A stretch of 64,000 nucleotides of DNA, taken from assembly GCF_001548235.1 (NCBI RefSeq), contig NZ_AP014938.1, positions 1,736,001 to 1,800,000 of the forward strand, given 5' to 3'. The position numbers and the translations under genes are program-made. The notes beneath the pieces are model-generated. The model had not been told where the DNA came from. It searched no databases and saw nothing but the letters and a program-made list of their open reading frames with translations. Source of the stretch: Rothia mucilaginosa (lineage in GTDB: Bacteria > Actinomycetota > Actinomycetes > Actinomycetales > Micrococcaceae). The number at the start of each line of letters is the position of its first letter. The first letter of the stretch is position 1. Below are positions 28,865-36,634 of the stretch, piece after piece.

Positions 28865-29234
28865 GGGGATGATCGGTTTCGACGATGTGAGTTGAGATGG
28901 GTGAAGCGTGCCGAGGATGCAGGGTTATCTCGTTAACGCCCTCTGCAAAAAATTAAGTGCAGAATCTAAGCGCACTGACTTCGCACTCGCTGCCTAAGCG
29001 CGAGTTGCCGTCTGTCGGCCTGAGCATGCCTTTGGCTCAGTTACCGGCATCGACTTAAAAGGCCACTGCTGCTAGCCCTTGTTGCGGGGGTTAGCGGGAC
29101 TTTTACGTGACTAGGTTCGTCGGTATATGTGTTTATGCAAGTACCGGAGCCGAAAAGTAGCGTTCGCATAAACTGCGCACGGAGAAGCCCCGTTGACGCC
29201 ACATCGGACCGGGGTTCGATTCCCCGCATCTCCA
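28865..29234 (+). ncRNA. ssrA: Transfer-messenger RNA
   Basis: The 5' end GGGGATG (28865-28871) pairs with CATCTCC (29227-29233) to form the alanine-accepting acceptor stem, with A29234 as discriminator. The T arm contains GGTTCGATTCC just before it, and the 5' part continues GATCGGTTTCGAC, the conserved tmRNA start. The tag frame begins at GCA 28959 and reads AESKRTDFALAA before TAA (28995-28997), a typical actinobacterial degradation tag. CCA is not encoded (the next bases are CGA). Its protein partner smpB lies 2 kb upstream. Frames overlapping this region are not genes. Confidence 0.95.
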
Positions 29235-29323
29235 CGATCTCCCAACCGCCTGCTCACCTTCACGGGTGCGCGGCGGTGATAATCGGTTCCAATCCAGAGG
29301 ATGAACCGCGGTAGGTTTCTACC

Positions 29324-29365
29324 ACCCGGCAGGACGCCCCACGGCGTCACCTGCCGGGTATTTTT
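29324..29365 (+). terminator. ssrA terminator
   Basis: ACCCGGCAGG with CCTGCCGGGT (29324-29333, 29350-29359), extended inside by ACGCC/GGCGT, followed by ATTTTT. Confidence 0.9.
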
Positions 29366-29368
29366 ATA

Positions 29369-29466
29369 CCCAATTGTCAGTCTGTATTGCTGGTTCGTTC
29401 TGGGGTGTACCGGTGTGCCCGAGGGTGCTCATGTGACCGCATTGTAATGAGAACGCCATCAGAGAA
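29369..29466. repeat. 98-bp direct repeat, left copy
   Basis: Matches 31750-31847 over 98 bp with 8 substitutions and no gaps (about 92%). It starts immediately after the ssrA terminator and marks the left edge of a patch of broken genes. It contains the end of one frame and the TAATG start of another (MRTPSE). Confidence 0.9.
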
Positions 29467-29854
29467 TGACGACTCATATGTCGTTGACTTCGAGGGCCTG
29501 TCTATCTCTCCTCATCCGTTCGAGGGACGATATCGGGGTAGCTGGTCCTCATTCAGAGACTACCTCACTGACGAAAATAAGGATGAGTGGCACAGCTGAC
29601 TCGACAAAGATGTGTGCTATTTCGATGGGGCTGTCTATGAGCGAAATGCACGCTTTGAGTACAGCACCATCAATGTCTCGGATAGGAAGGTTTTCAGCTT
29701 TGCCTTGCTATGAGCCTCAGCCCGATATCCGTCGCCCACATGGTAATTTGGGTCTTGCCTCCCCGCTAGAAGTATTTGATATCGATAATGTTGTCAATGA
29801 TGATACACTCAGGTGGTCAGACACCGATTATGGGACAGATTCTGAGGCTTACTG
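29447..29854 (+). pseudogene. Broken unidentified gene
   Basis: From the ATG at 29447 (inside the left repeat) a frame reads to an in-frame TGA at 29597-29599, continues in the same frame for about 37 codons (LDKDVCYFDGAVYERNARF), then hits a second stop; a shift to another frame gives EPQPDIRRPHGNLGLASPLE and an acidic end at 29854. Joined, it would encode about 136 acidic residues. The TGA falls where Trp would read naturally (EWHS-W-LDKD), suggesting a TGG to TGA change or similar. I do not recognise the family; small acidic proteins of this kind are often orphan accessory products. Confidence 0.5.
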
Positions 29855-29930
29855 AACCCAGCAGCCTACATTGTTCCTAGGGGTTCAGAATCGACCGATT
29901 TATTGTGACATGGGTAGCAAAGGAGCGGCG

Positions 29931-30453
29931 ATGGCGGAGGACCTTACCGAAGATCAGGTGCGCCACAAGGCCAGGGGAATCCTCGACTTCGAGGACAGGC
30001 CGGGGGTCGTCTCTGGCGTCGGACAGCTCATGACGTTCAACCGGGTGGGCTTCAAGGGTGTGGCGGACAAGCCGGACGGGTGGTATCTGCCCGACAACGT
30101 GAACGACCCCGCCGTCGTGCTGGAAACCAAGGCCAGCCGCATCGTGCTCAAAAAAGACCAAGTCGATGAACTGCTCAAGAACATACGCATCCTCATAGGC
30201 TCAAGGATATGGGCTATCAGATGTTTCATACGGCGATTCATTCGGTTCTGTCGAAATGGCTTGAGAGTGCCGCAACCAAAACACGAAGATTGACATCCTG
30301 CTGGAGGAGTATTCCAACATCAAGATGAACACGACGGACAATCAGAAGGCAATCAATGATTTCATTGATTGGGTGATTGAGATTAAAGAGTTTCTCTGTG
30401 AATTGCTGGAAGCGATGTACGAAGAACTTCCTGTTCCGAAAAAGAAGAAGTGA
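29931..30453 (+). pseudogene. Frameshifted PD-(D/E)XK nuclease-like gene fragment
   Basis: ATG at 29931 with AAGGAG 5 nt upstream. The first 85 residues include DKPDGWYLPDNV ... VVLETKASRI and QVDELLKNIRI; the D...E-x-K spacing is that of PD-(D/E)XK nucleases, as in N-terminal domains of restriction-type enzymes (inference). After about 30190 the sense shifts frame to GYQMFHTAIHSVLSKWLES, and after about 30270 to a third frame, KIDILLEEYSNIKMNTTDNQ, that runs to the stop at 30453 in lower-GC DNA. At least two frameshifts, or a fusion of fragments of different origin, are needed to explain this. No complete enzyme can be made. Confidence 0.5.
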
Positions 30454-30460
30454 GAATAAT

Positions 30461-30910
30461 ATGAGCAGAACGGAAAATGTTGAATTGACGGTATTGTGTC
30501 TCATCACGGATGGGGACAGAATGCTCCTTCAGAACAGAGTAAAAAATGACTGGCAGGGATATACGCTTCCAGGCGGTCATGTGGAACCGGGAGAATCTTT
30601 CGTTAATGCGGTTATCCGTGAAATGAAAGAGGAAACGGGGCTGGATATAAAGAATCCACGGCTTGTGGGTGTGAAGCAATTTCCAATCAAGGACGGACGC
30701 TATGTTGTTATTTTGTTCAGGACTAACGAATATAGCGGGACGGTCATGTCTTCTGACGAGGGTCAGATGGAATGGGTGGAAAGCAATCGCCTATCAGAGA
30801 TAAACACGGTCGATGATTTTGAGGATTTGATGCGAGTAATAAACGATCCGGCTCTGACGGAATTTCAGTACCTGGTCGATGGGGATACATGGACAGTCTC
30901 TATAAAATAG
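30461..30910 (+). CDS. NUDIX hydrolase (MutT/8-oxo-dGTPase-like)
   Basis: 149 residues, intact. The NUDIX box is complete: GGHVEPGESFVNAVIREM followed by KEETGL, giving G-x5-E-x7-RE-x2-EE-x-G. NUDIX enzymes hydrolyse nucleoside diphosphates linked to another moiety; closest in style are small 8-oxo-dGTP or (d)NTP pyrophosphatases. Codon use and GC content (A/T-rich third positions) are unlike the neighbours and suggest transfer from a lower-GC, possibly Firmicutes-like donor. It lies between broken genes inside the repeat-bracketed patch. The substrate cannot be told from sequence. ATG at 30461 follows the preceding stop by 8 bp. Confidence 0.8.
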   Translation: MSRTENVELTVLCLITDGDRMLLQNRVKNDWQGYTLPGGHVEPGESFVNAVIREMKEETGLDIKNPRLVGVKQFPIKDGRYVVILFRTNEYSGTVMSSDEGQMEWVESNRLSEINTVDDFEDLMRVINDPALTEFQYLVDGDTWTVSIK

Positions 30911-30932
30911 TATGAGTACACGAGGTTGAAAA

Positions 30933-31073
30933 ATGAGCAGACCTATAACAACTTTATTTATGCTTATGTCGGTAGACGGCAAAATCAGCACAGGCTCCTC
31001 GGACGAATTGGATGTAGATAAGGATTATCCTACTATAACTGGCGTGTCGGAAGGTTTGCATCAATCACTATGA
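30933..31073 (+). pseudogene. Truncated RibD/dihydrofolate-reductase-like fragment
   Basis: 46 codons from an ATG 22 bp after the NUDIX stop: MSRPITTLFMLMSVDGKIS continues to DELDVDKDYPTI and GVSEGLHQSL, then stops. The opening is the first strand and SxDGKI motif of the RibD C-terminal/DHFR-like fold, normally over 200 residues, so most of the gene is missing. Low GC like the NUDIX gene; the two probably arrived together. The following 135 bp (to 31210) hold no convincing frame. Confidence 0.6.
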
Positions 31074-31210
31074 TTTTGCTCCTGAGAATGGGAGCCCAAG
31101 ACTGAGCTGGAAACAGTAGAGTCGTAGATACCGACAAAATATCCGGCATCCTCCGTTGTCTCACAGAAAGCAATGGTGGCCTCCGTAATACCAGCCTTGG
31201 AAGAGGTCCA

Positions 31211-31426
31211 ATGCGTGCGAAGAATATATTTACACTAGGATTTTTTCTCACTATTGTTCCGGTGTTCTGGGTGATTATCTCATTTGCCAGAGACGGGGAG
31301 TTCTTTAATCCAGTATCAATTCTAAGTGCAATTTTAGGAGGTCTTTTGGTTACTTTTGCAGCCAGAAAGACGCTTGAGAGTGATTCAAAGTTCCCTAAGG
31401 GACCTCCTAAGGGATCTAGTAAGTAA
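31211..31426 (+). CDS. Small two-helix membrane protein, unknown
   Basis: 71 residues: a basic start (MRAKN), helix IFTLGFFLTIVPVFWVIISF, a short charged loop, helix PVSILSAILGGLLVTFAA and a basic, Pro/Gly/Lys-rich tail. AAGAGG lies 5 nt before the ATG. Low-GC like its neighbours in the patch. No family recognised. The ribosome site and clean two-helix pattern make it credible but it is short. Confidence 0.5.
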   Translation: MRAKNIFTLGFFLTIVPVFWVIISFARDGEFFNPVSILSAILGGLLVTFAARKTLESDSKFPKGPPKGSSK

Positions 31427-31459
31427 AACATCGCTTAGAAGTTTCTACGTGGTCAACGA

Positions 31460-31493
31460 GATGTGGTAGCAGTTTTAAAACTGCTGCCACATC
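31460..31493. terminator. Hairpin after the small membrane gene
   Basis: 17-bp inverted repeat GATGTGGTAGCAGTTTT / AAAACTGCTGCCACATC with one wobble and effectively no loop beyond the central A/T bases. Confidence 0.6.
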
Positions 31494-31517
31494 TTGCTGT
31501 ATATGTAAATGTAATAT

Positions 31518-31749
31518 ATGAGTCTTTTATCTTGGTTTGGTCGTAAATCGCCTGCTCCATCAGCACCACAGAACACCTGTCTTTGACGAACACCGAGTTC
31601 TTCGCTTCTCCCACGACGTCGGGTAAGACGGTGACGGAACGCTTTGCGATGCAGATGACCGCCGTCTACGCCTGCGTCCGCATCCTGGCCGATGCCGTCG
31701 CCTCGCTGCCGCTCCACCTCTACCAAGAGAGGGCGGGTACTACGGTATG
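31518..31749 (+). pseudogene. Phage portal protein remnant, frameshifted and truncated
   Basis: ATG at 31518 reads MSLLSWFGRKSPAPSAPQNT and stops at 31584-31586; the adjacent frame (from about 31583) continues EFFASPTTSGKTVTERFAMQ, then AVYACVRILADAVASLPLHL, then YQERAG. The latter is the conserved N-terminal part of HK97-type (family 4) portal proteins, normally about 400 residues. The frame then runs straight into the right copy of the 98-bp repeat, so the gene is both frameshifted and cut off. It is direct evidence that the patch contains prophage debris. Confidence 0.75.
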
Positions 31750-31847
31750 CCCAATTGTCGGTCTGTACTGTCGGTCAGTTCTGGGGTGTACCGGCGTGCC
31801 CGAGGGTGCTCAGGTGACCGCATTGTAATGAGAACGCCATCAGAGAA
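31750..31847. repeat. 98-bp direct repeat, right copy
   Basis: Same 98-bp unit as 29369-29466. Weak similarity extends a few bases to the left (GGGTA...T), resembling the 3' arm of the ssrA terminator that precedes the left copy. It marks the right boundary of the decayed patch; the next 185 bp hold no gene. Confidence 0.9.
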
Positions 31848-32033
31848 GACGAAAACGCACCCTATGCCGTAGTATCGAAGGGTAGATATCGTTGTTCGGC
31901 GTTGATTGTTCATTCAATCTCACCGGCAATATTCGAGAGCAACCACAGAGCCACAGATTAGCCGGTCATAGGGACGCCACCGCTACGATGCGGTAGCCAC
32001 ACAGCCGCTATGACGACCACTCAAGGACACACC

Positions 32034-32645
32034 ATGGAAAACCAGATTCCCGCCCCCTCCTTCCCGGAGCAGAGCAACGCAAACTCCCAGCAGCCTGTAG
32101 GCGCCCCCGTGGGTGTAGCACCCGGCGCTCCCATCGGTGCAGCACCCGCCGGCCCCGCCCTCGGCGTGGCACCCGCTAACGTGCGCGACCGCGACGACAG
32201 CTACCAGCGCATCCCGGACGCCTACCAGGTGCCGGCTGAATACCGCCGCCCCTACGGTGAGACCACCGGCGACTTCCGCGGCCCCGGCTACTTCTACTCC
32301 ATCGGCGCGTTCGGCGCCTCCCTGGGTGCACTGGCGCTGACCCTCTACGCGTGGATTCAGGTCGCGGCACTCCACTCTGAAGCAACGCTCAACTCCCGCG
32401 GCTATAGCTCCTCTGAATATAGCTCCAGTCTGAGCCTGAGCCCCAACATCATGGTGATTGCCCTGCTGCTCGTGGGTCTGATCCCGGTCGGCGTTTCCAT
32501 TTGGCTTGCCATCTACTCGGCGAAGGTGAACGCCGGTCACGTCACCAAGTACACCTCGAAGATGACGACCTTCAACATTCTGGCGTACATCATCTCGGGT
32601 CTGAGCCTGCTGGGTCTGCTCGGCACCCTCACCATGCTGTCCTAA
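32034..32645 (+). CDS. Membrane protein with Pro/Ala-rich N-terminus, unknown
   Basis: 203 residues. Residues 1-75 are Pro/Ala/Gly/Gln-rich (PVGAPVGVAPGAPIGAAPAG) and end with DDSYQRIPDAYQVPAEYRRP. Helices follow at about 90-115 (SIGAFGASLGALALTLYAW), 143-170 (IMVIALLLVGLIPVGVSIWL) and 185-202. A Ser/Tyr-rich loop lies between helices 1 and 2. ATG at 32034 with AAGGA upstream; ATG 32010 is a poorer alternative. Function unknown. It is the first intact host-like gene after the patch. Confidence 0.7.
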   Translation: MENQIPAPSFPEQSNANSQQPVGAPVGVAPGAPIGAAPAGPALGVAPANVRDRDDSYQRIPDAYQVPAEYRRPYGETTGDFRGPGYFYSIGAFGASLGALALTLYAWIQVAALHSEATLNSRGYSSSEYSSSLSLSPNIMVIALLLVGLIPVGVSIWLAIYSAKVNAGHVTKYTSKMTTFNILAYIISGLSLLGLLGTLTMLS

Positions 32646-32681
32646 AACTGACAACGCTTGCTCTCATAGCGATACATAGTG

Positions 32682-32719
32682 AGGCGGCGGCTTTCCACGA
32701 TTGGAAAGCCGCCGCCTCG
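32682..32719. terminator. Bidirectional terminator
   Basis: Perfect 16-bp stem GAGGCGGCGGCTTTCC (32682-32697 with 32704-32719) with a 6-nt loop between convergent genes. Confidence 0.9.
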
Positions 32720-32765
32720 CTATATTTCTACCGCCATCGGGGGAGGGGCTAAGGGCAGAGAGAAT

Positions 32766-33707
32766 CTAGGAACGGGGTGCGAGCGCCTCCAGCACCTGCT
32801 GCTGGACCGCCGCCGTATTACTTGCTACCAGGGACACCGGATGCACGCCGGAGACCGAAACACCCGCGTGCTCGGGCAAGTCACCCTCCAGGGTGGAGGC
32901 GACGCCGCCAGCCTCACGAATCAGCGGCAGAAGCGCCGCCACCTCGTAGAAAGACAGAGACGGATCAACCACGGTATCCACGGCACCCTCAGCGAGCATA
33001 CACGCCGCCCAGAACGAACCGTACGCGCGGGAACGACCAACGGACCCCAGAAGCTGTACAAGCTCGCCAGAGCGGTCCACAGCGCCTTCAGAAGACGCCT
33101 TCCAGGAGGCGAGGTCGGTGTACGCGGCGGACAGCTGATCCAGCTGAGTCAGCGAGGACACCTCAAGACGAGTAGCCTGGGCCAAGGACTTACCCGTGTA
33201 CGCGCCCGAACCGCGAGCAGCCCACCAGCGGCGGCCCAGCGCGGGCGCAGACACCACACCCACCACCGGCTCACCCTGATCCAGTAGCGCAATCAGAGTC
33301 GCCCACACCGGCACGCCGCGGCGAAAATTATCCAGCTCAGCAATCGGCGCAATCACCCACTGGCGCGCCGCCTGACCGTTATAGCCAGCATGCTCACCGG
33401 CAATACCGTCACGAGTACGCACACGCGATAGCTGCGCGCGCAGAAGCTCCTCAAGCTCCTCAGCCACACCCGAGGCGTAATCGGCAGGCTCCTGCACCGG
33501 TTCCTGCGGTTCTACGGGCTGCTGAGTAGCCTGTTGCCACGGCGCCAACGGTGCCGCAGCGGGTGCCGCTTCGGCGGGCTCTACCGCCTCGGATGCGGGG
33601 GAGAAGACCGGGCGGTCACGAAAACGCATGGCGCTCACACGATCGACGCTATCGGCAAGAATATGCGCTAGACGCAAATCGTCGGTGTACTGCTGGGGAC
33701 GGCTCAT
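32766..33707 (-). CDS. HisN-like inositol-monophosphatase-fold protein lacking catalytic residues
   Basis: 313 residues. The N-terminus YTDDLRLAHILADSVDRVS and the core RRGVPVWATLIALLDQGEP, RRWWAARGSGAY and CMLAEGAVDTVVDP match histidinol-phosphatase HisN of actinobacteria. But the metal-binding motif, normally WVIDPIDGTKNF, reads WVIAPIAELDNF: both aspartates are Ala. The GEE motif is GEH, the upstream TPVxxAD segment is replaced by a Pro/Ala/Gln-rich insert (about residues 45-90), and the distal W-D motif is Y-E. It therefore probably cannot hydrolyse histidinol phosphate by the usual mechanism. ATG at 33707 has an AAGAAGAG site and matches the family start. Follows aroA and rsgA, the usual actinobacterial order. 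Confidence 0.85.
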   Translation of the reverse strand: MSRPQQYTDDLRLAHILADSVDRVSAMRFRDRPVFSPASEAVEPAEAAPAAAPLAPWQQATQQPVEPQEPVQEPADYASGVAEELEELLRAQLSRVRTRDGIAGEHAGYNGQAARQWVIAPIAELDNFRRGVPVWATLIALLDQGEPVVGVVSAPALGRRWWAARGSGAYTGKSLAQATRLEVSSLTQLDQLSAAYTDLASWKASSEGAVDRSGELVQLLGSVGRSRAYGSFWAACMLAEGAVDTVVDPSLSFYEVAALLPLIREAGGVASTLEGDLPEHAGVSVSGVHPVSLVASNTAAVQQQVLEALAPRS

Positions 33708-33776
33708 AGTAATGCTCTTCTTCATGAATCGGTGATGTAGTCAGCAAAAATGTGTGTGTAGTGCAGGGGAGAGAAG

Positions 33777-34904
33777 CTAGACGAGAGCGCCCAGTTCCTT
33801 CTCCGAATCGCCCTCTTCAGGAGTCAACAGCAGCAACTTACGCAAGGACTCCAGGCGGGCGGGACCGCTCTCACCGGCATGACCGGCGGCAACGTACGCC
33901 TCCAGACCGCACTCGGGAGCCTGCGCCGCGTGAGTACACCCCTTCGGGCAATCCGCCGCACCGGGCGCCAAATCCACGAACGCCTCCACGACGGTCTCTG
34001 GCGGCACATGCGCCAGACCGAAAGAACGAATACCCGGAGTGTCAATAATCCAGGTGCCCGGCTCCATCGGCTCACCATTCGCATTCACCGGACGCAACGC
34101 CAACGCCGACGAGGAAGTGTGGCGGCCGCGGCCCGTCACCGCGTTCACATGGCCGGTCGCACGCTCGGAGCCGGTCAGCGCGTTCACCAGGGTCGACTTA
34201 CCCACACCCGAATGGCCCAGAAGCACCGACACCTGACCCAGCAGTTCCTGCAGAAGCTCCTGAACCGGTGCCGACTCCAAACCGGCAGCACCCTCCTGGC
34301 TCGGCGCCAAACCATCTGAAGAAGCGGACAGCACAATCTTCAAACCGCTCGCCGCATAGTAATCCAGCAGGTTCTGCGGGTACCGCACATCGGTCTTGGT
34401 AATGCACAGAATCGGCTCAATACCGGCATCAAACGCCGCCACCACGGCACGATCAATGAAGCCGGTACGCGGCTCCGGGTTCGCCGCAGCAACCACAATC
34501 ACCAGCTGCTGAGCATTCGCCACGACCACGCGCTCCGACGGGTCGGTGTCATCGGCACTACGGCGCAGAATCGAGGTGCGCTCACCCAGACGCACAATGC
34601 GCGCCAGGGTATCCTTCGCGCCGGAGGTGTCACCCACCAGGTCCACAAAGTCGCCGGTCACAATCGCGGTGCGGCGCAACTCCTTAGCGCGCGCCGCAAC
34701 GAGGGTACGTTCCTTCTCGGTACCCTCATCAACTACGACCGACCAGCGGCCGCGGTCCACCGTAATGACCCTGCCACGAATCGCTTCTTTGAAGGTCGGG
34801 CGGTCCTTCGTGCGGGGTCGGGAGCCCTTCTTGTTCGGGCGCACGCGCACATCCGACTCATCCCATTCGGAGAAATCGCGCACGTTCATGCGGGAAGAAC
34901 CCAT
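33777..34904 (-). CDS. rsgA: Ribosome small subunit-dependent GTPase A
   Basis: 375 residues; circularly permuted GTPase that checks 30S maturation. An N-terminal OB fold (GRVITVDRGRWSVVV) precedes permuted G motifs: G4 TKTD, G5-like SASS, G1 GHSGVGKST (about residue 230), G2/G3 with DTPGIRSFG. A C-terminal zinc site (CPKGCTHAAQAPEC) completes the family architecture. The start is directly abutted to the aroA stop, so the genes are probably co-transcribed and coupled. A basic N-terminal extension (NKKGSRPRTKDRP) may bind rRNA. Confidence 0.95.
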   Translation of the reverse strand: MGSSRMNVRDFSEWDESDVRVRPNKKGSRPRTKDRPTFKEAIRGRVITVDRGRWSVVVDEGTEKERTLVAARAKELRRTAIVTGDFVDLVGDTSGAKDTLARIVRLGERTSILRRSADDTDPSERVVVANAQQLVIVVAAANPEPRTGFIDRAVVAAFDAGIEPILCITKTDVRYPQNLLDYYAASGLKIVLSASSDGLAPSQEGAAGLESAPVQELLQELLGQVSVLLGHSGVGKSTLVNALTGSERATGHVNAVTGRGRHTSSSALALRPVNANGEPMEPGTWIIDTPGIRSFGLAHVPPETVVEAFVDLAPGAADCPKGCTHAAQAPECGLEAYVAAGHAGESGPARLESLRKLLLLTPEEGDSEKELGALV

Positions 34905-36401
34905 TTAGAAGACCTCCTGGTCGGCGGTAACGATGGAAGCGCCGGCCTGCCATTGCGCCAGCATATCCTCCCACATTGCGGTAAATTCGGGCATGGTCTT
35001 AGCCACGGTGGCAACATTCTGCACCACCACATTGGGACGGCGCAGACCAATAATCGTCGCGAAGGTTGCCATACGGTGATCGTCGTAGGTGCGTGCCAGA
35101 ACCGGCTGAGCCTCAGCGGTAGCGGGGATGGGCGCCTCAATCACCAGCGAATCGGCGGTGTCGTGGGCGCTGCCTCCCAGACGGTTAATCTCAGCGGCGA
35201 GCGCGGCGAGGCGGTCCGTCTCATGACCGCGCAGATGCGCAATACCGGTCAGCTCCACCCGGCCCTTTACGAAAGCGCAGGCGGCCGCCATGGTCGGCGC
35301 CAACTCGCCACCGGCAGACAGGTCAAAGGAAAAATCGCCCTCGGGAAGCTGCGCCGGACCGGTCACGGTCAATTGTCCCTCAGCGTAGCTCACCCGGGCA
35401 CCCAGCGCGGGCAGAAGCTCACGCCACATATCGCCCACCTGGGTCGTACCTGCCGACGAGTCAGCCGCGGGTGCCGGCCAGTGAGGAATAGTCACCGACT
35501 CGCCGGTGACCACGGCGGCGGCAAGGAACGGGCCAGCATTCGACAGGTCAGGCTCAATGGTCATCTCAAAGCCGGGGAAGGAACCGGGGTGAACCGTCCA
35601 ACGGTACTCGCCACCCTCTGCTGTGTTGTCGTGGCTCGGGTAGTGCTCCTGCACCCGGATACCCATCTGGCGCAGCGCCTCCACGGTCATCTGAATGTGC
35701 GGGATGGACGGCACCGAAGAGCCCTCGTGCACCAGCACCATGCCCTGCGGCAGGCGAGGGGCCATCAGCAGCAGCGCCGAAACGAACTGGGAGGACGTCG
35801 AAGCATCAATACGAACCACGGGCGCCTCAGAGACACCTTCCGCGCTCGCCAGACCGGGGGAGCGCAGCACGAAGGGCAGAGCGTTCTCGCCCTGCTCACA
35901 ATCCACCCGCACACCCAGCTGACGCAGACCCTCCAGAACCGGACCCATCGGACGCTGACGGGCGTGCGGGTCACCGTCAAAAGCGAACTCACCCGGCAGC
36001 AGAGCCGCCAGGGCGGGCACAAAACGCATCACGGTACCGGCAAGACCGCACTCAATCGACACCGCCTGCGAAACGGACTGTGCCTGAGCGGAATCTGCCT
36101 GCGCAAAGTTGAGGGGAGTAACCTTTACATCCGGGCCGAACGGCGAATCGGTCGGCACCAGCTCAATACCCGCACCCAGCTGACGCAGCGCCTCAATCAT
36201 CAGCGCCGAATCGCGCGAATGCAGGGGCGCACGCAAATACGAGGGGGAATCAGCCAGAGCAGCAAGCAGAAGATAGCGGTTCGTGAGCGACTTAGAACCC
36301 GGAATATGCACCAGCGCGTTCTTGCCAGCTGCTTCGCTGGAGGCGGGTGCCAGGGGAGCGGGCCAATCACCGGGGGAAAGCTGCACTGCTGCGTCGCTCA
36401 T
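34905..36401 (-). CDS. aroA: 3-phosphoshikimate 1-carboxyvinyltransferase (EPSP synthase)
   Basis: 498 residues; joins shikimate-3-phosphate and phosphoenolpyruvate in aromatic amino acid synthesis. Motifs: PGSKSLTNRYLLLAAL at the N-terminus, CGLAGTVMRFVPALAAL in the glyphosate/PEP region, DASTSSQFVSALLL, and DLSAGGELAPTMAA with the C-terminal RTYDDHRMATFA and AKTMPEF. Slightly longer than the usual 430-450 because of loops in the mid-section. Part of the leftward aroA-rsgA-hisN-like unit downstream of sigH-rsrA, a conserved actinobacterial arrangement. Confidence 0.95.
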   Translation of the reverse strand: MSDAAVQLSPGDWPAPLAPASSEAAGKNALVHIPGSKSLTNRYLLLAALADSPSYLRAPLHSRDSALMIEALRQLGAGIELVPTDSPFGPDVKVTPLNFAQADSAQAQSVSQAVSIECGLAGTVMRFVPALAALLPGEFAFDGDPHARQRPMGPVLEGLRQLGVRVDCEQGENALPFVLRSPGLASAEGVSEAPVVRIDASTSSQFVSALLLMAPRLPQGMVLVHEGSSVPSIPHIQMTVEALRQMGIRVQEHYPSHDNTAEGGEYRWTVHPGSFPGFEMTIEPDLSNAGPFLAAAVVTGESVTIPHWPAPAADSSAGTTQVGDMWRELLPALGARVSYAEGQLTVTGPAQLPEGDFSFDLSAGGELAPTMAAACAFVKGRVELTGIAHLRGHETDRLAALAAEINRLGGSAHDTADSLVIEAPIPATAEAQPVLARTYDDHRMATFATIIGLRRPNVVVQNVATVAKTMPEFTAMWEDMLAQWQAGASIVTADQEVF

Positions 36402-36550
36402 ACATCCTCTTCTGGTTCAAATCATGGGGAAGGCGCAGAATCAGAGAGGCTGCGCCGGTTGACGTCTACCCCTATTCTACCGGTTGAGGGTTTGCGAGCC
36501 GCTGAGGGCTGCTGCGCTGAGACAGACAGCGCGAACCAACCAATACGCGG

Positions 36551-36584
36551 GAAGGCGGCGCACCGTTATTGGTGCACCGCCTTC
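36551..36584 (-). terminator. Hairpin after rsrA
   Basis: 14-bp stem (36551-36564 with 36571-36584), 6-nt loop; the single mismatch is a G-U pair only in the leftward RNA, pointing to the rsrA transcript. Confidence 0.65.
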
Positions 36585-36634
36585 ACTCATCGTCAGTTTT
36601 CTGCCCCCTCAGCGAGGCAACAGCTTGGGGCAGC

